In this document: positions 43,211 through 50,247 of the stretch, in pieces
Layout: the number at the start of each line of letters is the position of its first letter
Position numbering within the stretch: the stretch's first letter is position 1
Assembly: GCF_003429095.1 (NCBI RefSeq)
Contig: NZ_QVTE01000014.1
Location: 1-50,247 of the forward strand
Direction of reading: 5' to 3'
Origin: Peribacillus saganii
Lineage (GTDB): Bacteria; Bacillota; Bacilli; Bacillales; DSM-1321
DNA: 50,247 bases
Position numbers and translations under genes: made by a program
The notes under the pieces: model-generated
What the model saw: the letters and a program-made list of their open reading frames with translations, nothing else
Databases searched by the model: none
What the model was told of the DNA's origin: nothing

Positions 43211-44216
43211 TGGCGAAAAGCTCCTCGTCAGCAAAAGTCAGATTTTTGCGGTGAAGCGGCATTGGAAACGAATAGGAATCAATATCGATAATAAACTTTG
43301 GACGGCGTTTAGATTCCTTGTATATTTTGCCGATATACTCACCAATTAAACCTATCGCAATAAGCTGCAGTCCGCCTATCAGCCAAATAGAAATGATTAA
43401 TGAGGTCCAGCCCGTTGTTGTATTGCCAGAGAATTTTAGAGCCAGGAAATAGCCCCCTACAAGCATACTTACAAGAAAAGAAGCCAGCCCAAGCAAAAGT
43501 ACAAACCTGATTGGGGTAACTGAGAAGGAAGTAATCCCGTCAAAGGCGAAAGCAAGCATTTTCTTTAATGGATATTTTGTTTCACCCGCCATCCTCTCCT
43601 TACGGTCATAATAAACGGTGTCAGCCTTAAAGCCAATTAAGGGAACGATGCCACGCAAAAACATGTTCACTTCATCAAAGCGCTCTAGCTCCTGAATGGC
43701 ACGCTTACTCATCAAACGAAAATCGGCATGATTGTAAATGAGATTTACACCCATGTATTTCATCAGCTTGTAAAAGGCCTGGGCAGTTGTTTTCTTAAAA
43801 AGCGTATCGGTGTCGCGCTTGTCGCGTACCCCATAAACAATTTCGTTTCCTTCCACAAACTTTTGGATAAATACGGGTATCACATTAATATCATCCTGTA
43901 GATCTGCGTCAATGGAAATCACGCAATCAGAGCCTTCTTTGGCGGTGAAAAGCCCTGCCAGCAGAGCATTTTGGTGTCCGCTGTTCCGCGCCAGCTTCAA
44001 GCCTTTTACCCGATCGTTTTGTAGGCTCGACTTATAGATAATAGGCCATGTTTTATCCTTGCTGCCATCATCCACAAATAAAATTTTGCTTGAAACAGCG
44101 ACAAGATTTTCCTTGATCATTTCTGCAACCAATTGATCGAGCTGTCGGATCGTTTCTGGCAATGTTTCTGCTTCGTTAAAGCAGGGAACTACTATTGTGA
44201 GTATAGGTTCAATCAT
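43179..44216 (-). CDS. ykoT: Family 2 glycosyltransferase (GtrB/YkoT-like)
   Basis: Protein of 345 aa. GT-A domain with ILTIVVPCFNEAETLPETI, FVDDGSKDKTW, SIDADLQDD (DxD metal site) and GVRDKRDTD; two C-terminal helices. Such enzymes transfer a sugar to polyprenyl phosphate on the cytoplasmic face for flipping by GtrA. Full length. AGGAGG precedes the ATG. It follows the DUF6044 gene by about 40 bases and overlaps gtrA, forming a three-gene operon. Confidence 0.93.
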   Translation of the reverse strand: MIEPILTIVVPCFNEAETLPETIRQLDQLVAEMIKENLVAVSSKILFVDDGSKDKTWPIIYKSSLQNDRVKGLKLARNSGHQNALLAGLFTAKEGSDCVISIDADLQDDINVIPVFIQKFVEGNEIVYGVRDKRDTDTLFKKTTAQAFYKLMKYMGVNLIYNHADFRLMSKRAIQELERFDEVNMFLRGIVPLIGFKADTVYYDRKERMAGETKYPLKKMLAFAFDGITSFSVTPIRFVLLLGLASFLVSMLVGGYFLALKFSGNTTTGWTSLIISIWLIGGLQLIAIGLIGEYIGKIYKESKRRPKFIIDIDSYSFPMPLHRKNLTFADEELFAIDSRKMPETN

Positions 44217-44255
44217 TTTTGTATCCTCCTGGTGCAGTCGTCTGGCAATTTTAGC

Positions 44256-45935
44256 TTATAAAACTTTATATAAGTAAATTTTCCATGCAGCGGTTTTCGA
44301 TGTGAAAACTTTTTCGAGCTTTATATTGTTCTCATCAGCATTTTCAATAGGCAGGGCAGCCAGGAAATAGGATCCTCCAAGCTGTTTAAAGGGTGCTGTG
44401 TTTAGCTGGAGATTTTTCAGTTTTTTCCTGGAAGTCTTTTTAACCATATAATGCTTTCCAAGCTCACTGGTGAAAATGTAACAGCGGCCGCCCCATTCAT
44501 CGAAGTAGGTACGAATGGTTTTATTTTTTGCCAACTCTTGTTCAATTATTTTCCGAAATTCATATTTGTAGCTTAACGGATAGAAATTATTATAGGTATC
44601 AAGTGTATAAAAACCATTGTATTGCGCGACAGCAGGATGGATCCCAATACTTGCGACCCGATAATCCTTCTGCGGCATCCCGATATGTTCCTTAATATCT
44701 CTGAAAAGGTCCTCAGCATAAAACTCCTTTACAGTAGGTTTGTTGCGGTAAATAATTTCATCATTAAAAGCAAACAGGACAAAAATCTGTGCTGCAACAA
44801 AAAAAATAGCCAGCTGCTTGGGGCCGATTGCGTGTTCCCAGAGAATTTTCAAGGCAAGGGCAAAGCTCGCATAGATTATGAGAGGCCGCAGAAAATGGAA
44901 CCTTGCAAAATTAAAGGTATCCAAAATATGAAACCGTTCTGTTAACGGAAGCCAGCCCTTATAAAACCAGAAGGCGTACCAAGCGGAGAGCAGGAAGTTA
45001 AGAATAAATAAGAAAACAAACGTTGTTTCGCTTCTCCATAGACGTTTTTTTATCACAGCATATAAGGCAAAAAAGAGTGCCAGAAGGATAAAGAGTCCAT
45101 GGACGGTCATTACATGAGTATGGCCTAGAATAAAGTTCTTAAAAGTTAGCTGGATAGCACTCTCTAACGAAAGGCGGGCGTGAAAATATTCATCCCTGCT
45201 GGTAGGTTCTGCTGCAAATAGCAGTGAATAAACCAGTCGATATTCAACAATCAGAAAGACTATTCCCATGTAAATAATGGAAAGTAAAAATCTGAAATTC
45301 CAGCCTTTGCCGCGCAAAACGTCTGTCAGCCAGAATATACCCATTGCCGCAAGAAAAAAGAAAAAGCCAAGTACAATGCTGGAGTAAAATGGGAGCAGGG
45401 TTAGCACCAAATAATTTCTCCAAGAATGATTAGCTTTTCTGATATGTAAAAAAGCCCACAGTGCAAGCGGCATTCCAAGCGTGCTCAGCATACCGGAGGG
45501 CCAAAAGGGAGTAAGCGCAAAGGCCAATGCCGGCCAGACTCGGATCGCTGCCATTTCGCGTATCGGGATAAAGTGGTCTCTAAGCAAAAGGTACATTCCT
45601 ATAAAAGCGACTACTCTTGTAAGTGCCTGGCTTAAGGCATATGCCGTCATCGGAGAAAAAAGGGCATATAGCCAAACAATGCCGGTCAATTCAGAACCGA
45701 ATGCGTTTCGCGGCAGGCCGTTGATTATCTGAGGAACGGTTGATTCAAGCCCGCCTGCCAGCTGGCCGCTTTCAGCCAGCACTTTATACCAAGCAATATT
45801 TGAATCTAAATTGTCGTGAACCCGGATATGGGCGTTCTCGCCTAATAAAAGCAACGGAGAAAGATAGACAGCCAACAGAAGAAAAGCAAAGATTGCTTGT
45901 CTTTGCTCATTTTTTTGCAGAAACAATTCATCCAC
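44256..45935 (-). CDS. ykoS: DUF6044 (YkoS-like) polytopic membrane protein
   Basis: Protein of 559 aa with about 11-12 hydrophobic helices and a C-terminal extracytoplasmic part (about residues 430-559). The opening loop ENAHIRVHDNLDSNIAWYK, with acidic/His residues after helix 1, is typical of GT-C-type lipid-sugar transferases. I infer it uses the sugar-lipid made by the partner glycosyltransferase to decorate a wall or surface polymer. In B. subtilis the neighbours ykoS and ykoT form the same pair. GTG start at 45935; ribosome site modest. Confidence 0.8.
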   Translation of the reverse strand: MDELFLQKNEQRQAIFAFLLLAVYLSPLLLLGENAHIRVHDNLDSNIAWYKVLAESGQLAGGLESTVPQIINGLPRNAFGSELTGIVWLYALFSPMTAYALSQALTRVVAFIGMYLLLRDHFIPIREMAAIRVWPALAFALTPFWPSGMLSTLGMPLALWAFLHIRKANHSWRNYLVLTLLPFYSSIVLGFFFFLAAMGIFWLTDVLRGKGWNFRFLLSIIYMGIVFLIVEYRLVYSLLFAAEPTSRDEYFHARLSLESAIQLTFKNFILGHTHVMTVHGLFILLALFFALYAVIKKRLWRSETTFVFLFILNFLLSAWYAFWFYKGWLPLTERFHILDTFNFARFHFLRPLIIYASFALALKILWEHAIGPKQLAIFFVAAQIFVLFAFNDEIIYRNKPTVKEFYAEDLFRDIKEHIGMPQKDYRVASIGIHPAVAQYNGFYTLDTYNNFYPLSYKYEFRKIIEQELAKNKTIRTYFDEWGGRCYIFTSELGKHYMVKKTSRKKLKNLQLNTAPFKQLGGSYFLAALPIENADENNIKLEKVFTSKTAAWKIYLYKVL

Positions 45936-46063
45936 CCCGCTCGAAGAAATTCCAATACTTACTGATGACTATAATGTTTGCTTTAAAACAGAATATATTC
46001 TTAAAGTGGATTTTTTCATCCATTTAAACTATTTCTTGCAAAGGAAGCAAAAGGCCAAAACGG

Positions 46064-46092
46064 AAAAAACCATGTCCGGTACGGACATGGTT
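46064..46092 (-). terminator. Intrinsic terminator
   Basis: A perfect 11-bp stem (AACCATGTCCG / CGGACATGGTT) with a 3-base loop, followed on the minus strand by six Ts. It lies downstream of the HPr-like gene. Confidence 0.85.
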
Positions 46093-46124
46093 CATCTTTC
46101 CAGATAAAAGTATAACTTTTTTAA

Positions 46125-46215
46125 AGTACAGATGGCCTAAAGTCCCGCCTCATCGGAAAAGGCACTTTGTGAGGATGTGGGATTTTAGCTGTCCTTCAGT
46201 CTGGGCGCTTGAGCT
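46125..46215. repeat. Intergenic repeat, copy 7 (degenerate, tail part)
   Basis: GGCACTTTGTGAGGATGTGG and GTCTGGGCGCTTGAGC match the later blocks of copy 1 (AACTTTGTGAGGATGTGGCA; CACTTGCGC). Confidence 0.55.
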
Positions 46216-46242
46216 ATTCTTAATCTTATGAACTGCAAATGT

Positions 46243-46566
46243 TTAGATACGAACTGTATCAGTAGGGTTTACGAAATATGGCTGTCTAATTCCCGAAGGC
46301 TGGAAATGCCCATCGAAGTTTTCTTTTAGATCTTCCAGCTTTTGCTGTACCTCTTTTCCTTCAACAATAATTTTTATTAAGGAGTCTTCCTCAATTGTTA
46401 GCATGAAGGAAACTAGTTTAGAAAGTTTCTGTGCATCAATAATTTTGTGGTTGCACATGAAATAAATATTTCCTTCAAAGCCTTTAATGTTTTGATATAC
46501 CGATAAAATGCCTTTCATAGTAAGACGTGATTGAACTTTTACATCTGATGATATGATTTCATACAT
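46243..46566 (-). CDS. HPr-like protein without the phospho-His
   Basis: A 107-aa protein whose residues 17-85 fit the HPr fold (YQNIKGFEGNIYFMCNHKII, DAQKLSKLVSFMLTIEEDS, IKIIVEGKEVQQKLEDLKENF). The N-terminal active-site loop expected for phosphocarriers (GIHARPA with His15) is absent, so it is probably not a PTS phosphocarrier. It may be a Bacillaceae HPr-like regulator. AAGGGAG precedes the ATG. Monocistronic, with its own terminator. The family call is moderate. Confidence 0.6.
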   Translation of the reverse strand: MYEIISSDVKVQSRLTMKGILSVYQNIKGFEGNIYFMCNHKIIDAQKLSKLVSFMLTIEEDSLIKIIVEGKEVQQKLEDLKENFDGHFQPSGIRQPYFVNPTDTVRI

Positions 46567-47166
46567 TTAGATTTTCTCCCTTCGAGTATTATATATTAAG
46601 TAAATTTGTGTGATTGTTTGGTTAGTTGTTATTTACCCGGAGGGGAGAATTTGAAACATTGAACAGAAAGGTAATTTATTATATTGATAAAATAAAATTC
46701 TTGAAGAGGACTTAGTTCGCACTTTGGGGAATGACTGAAGAGGTAATTTGATTTGGGGCTTTTGACGTTACAGCATGCTTACGCTTATGAAAAATATGAA
46801 GTATAATTTCAGCTGCAGCAGATCCGACCTTACCTTGGTCTTTCTATGTATAACTTTGGCACTCCCTTTCATTGCCGCTCATAAATGTGGCTTTCGGAGG
46901 CTGTCTGATGGCAATCAGTGTGTTTTATTGAGTAGTTCTTCCAAGGTATCTTCATCAGCAAAACAGGAGAATCAATGATCGTAATGAACTTACCGGCTGA
47001 TTTACTTGTCTGCTCAGATGAATGGCAGGTTTTATTTTTTCTAAAGATTTTCAGATAAAAGATGAACGTTAATTATGGCTTGATCGTCTTAAGTGTAAAA
47101 AGAAGCAAACGCCCCACAGCATTGGCGGGATCAAAAGCAAAGGAAGAGAGATAGGGAGGATCACAT
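46567..47166. other. 600-base gap before sigY
   Basis: No gene I can support. A 67-codon plus-strand frame (46775-46978) lacks a ribosome site. The candidate terminator at 47004-47040 is listed separately. The sigY operon promoter should lie in the last 150 bases, but I saw no clear autoregulatory motif. Confidence 0.4.
47004..47040 (+). terminator. Possible terminator upstream of sigY
   Basis: ACTTGTC / GGCAGGT stem with two G-T pairs and a 13-base loop, then TTTATTTTTT. No clear gene precedes it, so it may end a leader or an unannotated RNA. Confidence 0.45.
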
Positions 47167-47721
47167 GTGGAAGAAAAGAGGCTGATTGAAAGCGCCAAAC
47201 GGGGGGATGACCTCGCCTTTGCCCTGCTTTTTCAGGACAGCTACCAGCTGTTAGTCAAATATTTAATTAAGGTCACATTCAGTTATGAAACGGCGGAGGA
47301 CCTCGCACAGGAAACGATGGCAAGAGCGTTGGAGAAAATACAGTTTTACAACGGATCTTCTAAATTCTCTACCTGGCTGATATCGATTGCCACAAATTTA
47401 TTTATCGATATGACGAGGAAGCAAAAAAGAGAAAATCGCTACAAGGAACAAGAGCAGTCCATTCGTAAACTGAAATGGCAGCTGCAGACGTCTGATGAGG
47501 ACTGGATCGACACGATAGAAGCTTTAGGAAAATTAACGGAAGAGATTCGGATTCCCATCATTTTAAAGCATTATTATGGATATTCATATGCTGAAATCGG
47601 CAAAATGCTGGACATTGCTGAAGGGACCGTAAAATCAAGGGTGCACAATGGAATCATTGCTGTAAGGAAGGAGCTGAGGCTTGATGAAGAAGATAGTAAA
47701 CATCGAAGAAGCACAAAATAA
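47167..47721 (+). CDS. sigY: ECF sigma factor SigY
   Basis: Sigma-70 family ECF factor of 184 aa. Region 2 is AFALLFQDSYQLLVKYLIKVTFSYETAEDLAQETMARALE with the SKFSTWLISIATNLFIDMTRKQKRE core/-10 segment. Region 4 is PIILKHYYGYSYAEIGKMLDIAEGTVKSRVHNG. The GTG at 47167 follows GGGAGGATC. The two following genes match YxlC and YxlE, known negative partners of SigY in B. subtilis, which secures the name. SigY systems respond to envelope or starvation cues and are autoregulated. Confidence 0.9.
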   Translation: MEEKRLIESAKRGDDLAFALLFQDSYQLLVKYLIKVTFSYETAEDLAQETMARALEKIQFYNGSSKFSTWLISIATNLFIDMTRKQKRENRYKEQEQSIRKLKWQLQTSDEDWIDTIEALGKLTEEIRIPIILKHYYGYSYAEIGKMLDIAEGTVKSRVHNGIIAVRKELRLDEEDSKHRRSTK

Positions 47722-48028
47722 AGAGTTTAAAAGTACTATTGTGAAAATAAAACTCGGTTTAGGCCATTTAGACGAAAACAGCAAAGTGTTTAATCCAGAT
47801 TTATCAATGATTCAAGCGAAAATAGCCGAACAACGGGAATTGGCGGAAAGAAAATGGCGAAGGGATATTAAACTCTTTTGCCTTATTGCGGCCGTAATCC
47901 TGTCAGTTATGTTAATTGCTTTATACCAAAATCCAATTGTCTTCGCCGCTGTTCAAGGGATATCTGCAGCTTGCTTTATTGCGGTCACATTTTTCAAGTA
48001 TATTAAACAGAAGGTGAAGGAAACATGA
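47684..48028 (+). CDS. yxlC: YxlC family anti-sigma component
   Basis: A 114-aa protein. A cytoplasmic N-half (KFNPDL-type segment near residue 40, EQRELAERKWRRDIK) is followed by two hydrophobic helices. YxlC restrains SigY together with YxlD/E. The ATG at 47684 overlaps the sigY end by 38 bases; coupling keeps sigma and anti-sigma balanced. Confidence 0.85.
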   Translation: MKKIVNIEEAQNKEFKSTIVKIKLGLGHLDENSKVFNPDLSMIQAKIAEQRELAERKWRRDIKLFCLIAAVILSVMLIALYQNPIVFAAVQGISAACFIAVTFFKYIKQKVKET

Positions 48029-48216
48029 CCGAGAACGAACTCATGATTCTTCCTTTAGTTGCTTTGATCTTACTGGCACAAAGCGTCTTTCTGTTCACAA
48101 ATGCCAAAAAGCACGGCCACAACTATTGGCTCTGGGGTATTCTTGGCTTGGTGCAGGCTCCTGTTCCAACTATTATCTACTTGTTATTTGTACGAAAAGC
48201 CAGGAAGGATAATTAA
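48025..48216 (+). CDS. yxlE: YxlE-like membrane component of the SigY regulator
   Basis: A 63-aa protein with two helices joined by NAKKHGHNYWLWGILGLVQAP, the pattern of the short YxlE/PLDc_N-like proteins of sigY operons. ATGA overlap with yxlC (48025-48028). A YxlD gene is not seen between them, and the ABC transporter genes (yxlFG) of the B. subtilis operon are missing, so this is a reduced operon. Confidence 0.7.
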   Translation: MTENELMILPLVALILLAQSVFLFTNAKKHGHNYWLWGILGLVQAPVPTIIYLLFVRKARKDN

Positions 48217-48425
48217 GCTTAATAGGTTGTCGCATCAAGCTCCCGGTTTCTTTTATTTGGAATCGCTAACTGGCTGTTTTTTTATGTTGATATTAACACT
48301 GAACTTGTTCATGCAATTTTCACATTGCCGTCAAAGAATATTGCGTTTTACACTCAGAACGATGTGTCCTTCTATGTTAAATTCACAGTAGATGAATAAT
48401 GAGGTTTACATAGGAGGAATATCAC

Positions 48426-48509
48426 ATGGAAGAGCTATCTGTTACTCTGGCAATCGCCAGCTTAATGACAATTGTATTTTATGTCGGTTATACAATTTAC
48501 AACGCTTAG
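48426..48509 (+). CDS. 27-aa single-helix membrane peptide
   Basis: The ATG at 48426 sits behind AGGAGGAATATCAC, a near-ideal ribosome site. The product MEELSVTLAIASLMTIVFYV plus GYTIYNA is one transmembrane helix. A clear terminator follows. No family recognised; the signals around it make expression likely. Confidence 0.65.
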   Translation: MEELSVTLAIASLMTIVFYVGYTIYNA

Positions 48510-48551
48510 TCCGTCGATGTACTCGAGTAGAGACCTATTATAAGAAGGGAT

Positions 48552-48587
48552 GAGACCCTGTTCAGCGCAAATGGCAGGGTCTCTTTT
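48552..48587. terminator. Terminator between convergent genes
   Basis: A perfect 9-bp stem (GAGACCCTG / CAGGGTCTC) with a 14-base loop and TTTTAT tail. Confidence 0.85.
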
Positions 48588-48599
48588 ATATTTTAAATA

Positions 48600-49388
48600 T
48601 CATTTTTTATTGATCTCAAAAAAATTGTCTGGATTTGTATCAGATAATAGGGTAGAAACAGGAACAATTTCTATATGACGCTTCTTATATTCATCCAGAG
48701 AATTGACTATTCCCAGATAACAGGCTTTTCCCTTCACACCGACATGTCCTATGGCGACGGCATTTCCTTTTCTTTCAGTAATGTTTGCCAGCTTCATCAT
48801 CTGATTTGAAACATAAGGCACATTTGAAATATCATCAAGGAATATATCGCTTTTCAAGATTGGTACTCCTAATTCTTGTGCGATTTCAGGAAATTTTGTT
48901 TTCGGACTAGTGCCGCTATCTACAATAAATAAATCCTTCTTTTTAGCAACTTCAACGATTGCTCTGACGATTTCTTCATCCTCAACTACCAGTGAACCCA
49001 TATGGTTGTTCAGCCCTTTTGCATAAGGTACACTATCAATTGCTTCCATTACCCGTTGTTTCACTTCCGCTGGGGAGAGGTCTGAAGTGATCGGTTTAGG
49101 GCCGAGCCAGGATCTTTTTCCTTTTTTCGGCTGCATTGGCAAATGGATGATAACCTCAAAGCCATTTTGATGTGCAAGCTTTGCGTGATTCACGGAATAC
49201 TCTGTAAAAGGCATGACAGCAGCTGTAATTGGGATGTCGCCCTCCAAGAACTCTTTAACACCGCCATTTCCCCCTCCGAAATCATCAATGATAATTGCTG
49301 TTTTCAAGTCTTTGGATATGGCTTGAACTGAGGCTGAAGGAAACATAAAGAGTGATAATGGTACTAAGAACAACAGAACTTTATTCAA
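48600..49388 (-). CDS. Secreted divergent polysaccharide deacetylase (YibQ/DUF610 family)
   Basis: About 262 aa with an N-terminal signal peptide (LLFLVPLSLFMFPSASVQA). The body has TAIIIDDFGGG, PITAAVMPFTEYS, VIIHLPMQPK, NNHMGS, LFIVDSGTSPKTKF and NAVAIGHVGVK, the landmarks of the divergent polysaccharide deacetylase family. The DD pair and the H-x-x-M metal-type residues resemble NodB enzymes, but activity is unproven. TTG start at 49388 follows AAGGTGGGGG. Monocistronic; an inverted repeat lies just upstream. Confidence 0.88.
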   Translation of the reverse strand: MNKVLLFLVPLSLFMFPSASVQAISKDLKTAIIIDDFGGGNGGVKEFLEGDIPITAAVMPFTEYSVNHAKLAHQNGFEVIIHLPMQPKKGKRSWLGPKPITSDLSPAEVKQRVMEAIDSVPYAKGLNNHMGSLVVEDEEIVRAIVEVAKKKDLFIVDSGTSPKTKFPEIAQELGVPILKSDIFLDDISNVPYVSNQMMKLANITERKGNAVAIGHVGVKGKACYLGIVNSLDEYKKRHIEIVPVSTLLSDTNPDNFFEINKK

Positions 49389-49426
49389 AAAACCCCCACC
49401 TTCTAGCAAGGTATACTTTTCATTAG

Positions 49427-49459
49427 ATAGTTAGTTTTTGTTTAACAAAAACTAACTAT
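49427..49459. promoter_or_regulatory. Perfect 14-bp inverted repeat between divergent genes
   Basis: ATAGTTAGTTTTTG (49427-49440), five bases, then its exact reverse complement (49446-49459). It sits upstream of both the deacetylase and csbD. It is AT-rich and has no T run beyond the arm, so an operator or cruciform is more likely than a terminator. Confidence 0.55.
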
Positions 49460-49489
49460 TCAACAATCCTTCTTGGTCGCCGCTGAAGT

Positions 49490-49515
49490 GTTTATTGCAA
49501 TTGGCTGAAGGGAAA
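49490..49515 (+). promoter_or_regulatory. Sigma-B-like promoter of csbD
   Basis: GTTTAT, 14 bases, GGGAAA: close to the general-stress consensus GTTTAA-N12-15-GGGTAT, and correctly placed about 40 bases before the csbD start. CsbD is a known sigma-B target in B. subtilis. Confidence 0.6.
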
Positions 49516-49551
49516 AGAAGATTAACACTATAAGCAAAGGAGGCAGTTAAA

Positions 49552-49743
49552 ATGAGTGGTTTATCAGATAAAGTCAAAGGGACCGTAAGTAAAGTCAAGG
49601 GTGAAGTGAAGGATCAATTTGGAAATGCATCAGGAAATAAAGGAATGCAGGCAGAAGGGCAAAGAGAGAAAATGAAAGGATCAATCCAAAAAACCATCGG
49701 GAATGTGAAGGATGCTTTTGATGCTGGAAAAAATAGGAACTAA
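49552..49743 (+). CDS. csbD: CsbD-like general stress protein
   Basis: A 63-aa hydrophilic protein rich in Lys/Gly/Gln (SGLSDKVKGTVSKVKGEVKD, GNASGNKGMQAEGQ, KMKGSIQKTIGNVKDAFDAG). This matches the CsbD family of small stress proteins induced by sigma-B; the molecular role is unclear. AAAGGAGG precedes the ATG, and a sigma-B-like promoter lies upstream. Confidence 0.92.
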   Translation: MSGLSDKVKGTVSKVKGEVKDQFGNASGNKGMQAEGQREKMKGSIQKTIGNVKDAFDAGKNRN

Positions 49744-49761
49744 TAATTCAATTTTTATAAT

Positions 49762-49806
49762 AAGACCCTGACATTTTCTGTTTAAAGGATAAGTCAGGGT
49801 CTTTCA
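49762..49806 (+). terminator. Intrinsic terminator of csbD
   Basis: An 11-bp stem (AAGACCCTGAC / GTCAGGGTCTT) with a 20-base loop. Confidence 0.8.
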
Positions 49807-49905
49807 CTGATTTCTTTTTTAATAAATCGGGAAAAGTGTGGATAACTGATTTTAATTAAGGTGAAATAAGCAGTTTTTTACGAGTAATACTTTTTTAACA
49901 ATAGT

Positions 49906-50205
49906 TGTCAGCTCCAGCGCCCAGCCCCTTTTTATCCGTAGAAAAATAGAGCTCCGACGCAGATGACATACCAGTGCCGATCGTCGCCACACGACATGGC
50001 GTTCTTAGTCGTACTCGAATGATTTGACCAAGTGCCGTTACAGCCCTGTGTTGCGATCAAGTGCCATCGCAACCATGGTCATAAGTAAATCATTTCGGAA
50101 GGCAAAAAGCGCCCTCTGTCAGCGCTTGTCTTTTTATGCTGTATTGTGCCAAAAGCTGTCACAACTCTGTCGGGGCTGACCAGGGCGCTTGCGCTTTTCT
50201 TATAA
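49906..50205. repeat. GC-rich intergenic repeat, copy 8 (long form)
   Basis: GTCAGCTCCAGCGCCCAGCC, then CCGTAGAAAAATAGAGCTCC, GACGCAGATGACATACCAGTG, further GC-rich sequence with inverted segments (CAAGTGCCGT/GATCAAGTGCCATCG), and a terminal CAGGGCGCTTGCGCTTTTC. It is the longest copy. The window ends shortly after it with no further gene. Confidence 0.75.
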
Positions 50206-50247
50206 AGGAGCATTCCTGTTAGAAGGATTTTCGGGGACTTGAACAAA

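Noticed and set aside
46775..46978. 67-codon frame with a hydrophobic stretch upstream of sigY
   Set aside because: No ribosome site and no recognisable family; a hairpin after it is weak support only.
20591..50205. CRISPR-like interpretation of the repeated GC-rich blocks
   Set aside because: Copies are single, kilobases apart, 60-300 bases long and divergent; there is no array and there are no cas genes.

Overview
The window looks like chromosomal DNA from a low-GC, spore-forming member of the Bacillaceae (Bacillus/Mesobacillus type). The reasons are sporulation genes (a SpoIIP-type protein, a spoVR remnant, a YtvI-type protein), a SigY operon, a CsbD stress protein behind a sigma-B-like promoter, strong GGAGG ribosome binding sites with frequent GTG/TTG starts, and a GC-rich intergenic repeat of the kind scattered through Bacillus genomes. 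I saw no rRNA, tRNA, CRISPR array or intact insertion sequence.

Layout. (1) 1-6.7 kb: a DUF1835-type gene, then what looks like a decaying copper/metal-handling island. It holds a response regulator whose kinase survives only as about 20 C-terminal codons, a TVP38/DedA-like membrane protein, a frameshifted BNR-type lipoprotein, a SpoIIP-type protein, an intact four-helix Cys-rich copper-binding protein, and a membrane cupredoxin gene cut by two in-frame TAA codons. (2) 7-12.6 kb: an accessory defence region. It has an unrecognised protein, a frameshifted gene with a ParB-like DGNHR-type motif, and a compact type II-short CBASS operon (CD-NTase, stand-alone E2-like protein, patatin phospholipase CapV). 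A long PemK/MazF-like protein follows, then a short structured RNA candidate behind a consensus sigma-A promoter. (3) 12.8-13.5 kb: a 5'-truncated spoVR. (4) 13.8-16.8 kb: an arsenic operon (arsR-arsB-arsC, a dual-specificity-phosphatase-like gene, and a HesB/IscA-like gene with an in-frame UGA exactly at its conserved Cys). (5) 16.9-20.2 kb, minus strand: PAP2 phosphatase, chromate transporter and an MFS exporter. (6) 20.3-31.5 kb: mixed backbone. It carries a complete two-component pair, an Spx paralogue with both redox cysteines replaced, an orphan ModB, two different CDF metal transporters, a CspB-like cold-shock gene, a TrkA-C membrane protein, a YtvI-like permease and a YnfA protein. (7) 31.7-50.2 kb: housekeeping and envelope genes. 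These include an MpfA/CorC-type Mg exporter, DedA, a dicarboxylate/glutamate symporter, a universal stress protein, a class A PBP with a long acidic tail, a secreted PrcB-like protein, a GtrA/glycosyltransferase/DUF6044 cluster (YkoT/YkoS-like), an HPr-like protein, sigY-yxlC-yxlE, a divergent polysaccharide deacetylase and csbD.

How the parts relate. Several neighbourhoods deal with toxic metals or oxyanions (copper, arsenic, chromate, CDF substrates), and the 7-13 kb segment is anti-phage or conflict-related. The copper segment, the ParB-like gene and spoVR all carry disabling lesions, while CBASS and the ars genes look intact. A family of GC-rich intergenic repeats recurs about eight times, always between genes.

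Everything here was read by eye. Family calls rest on recognised motifs and gene order, not on database searches.
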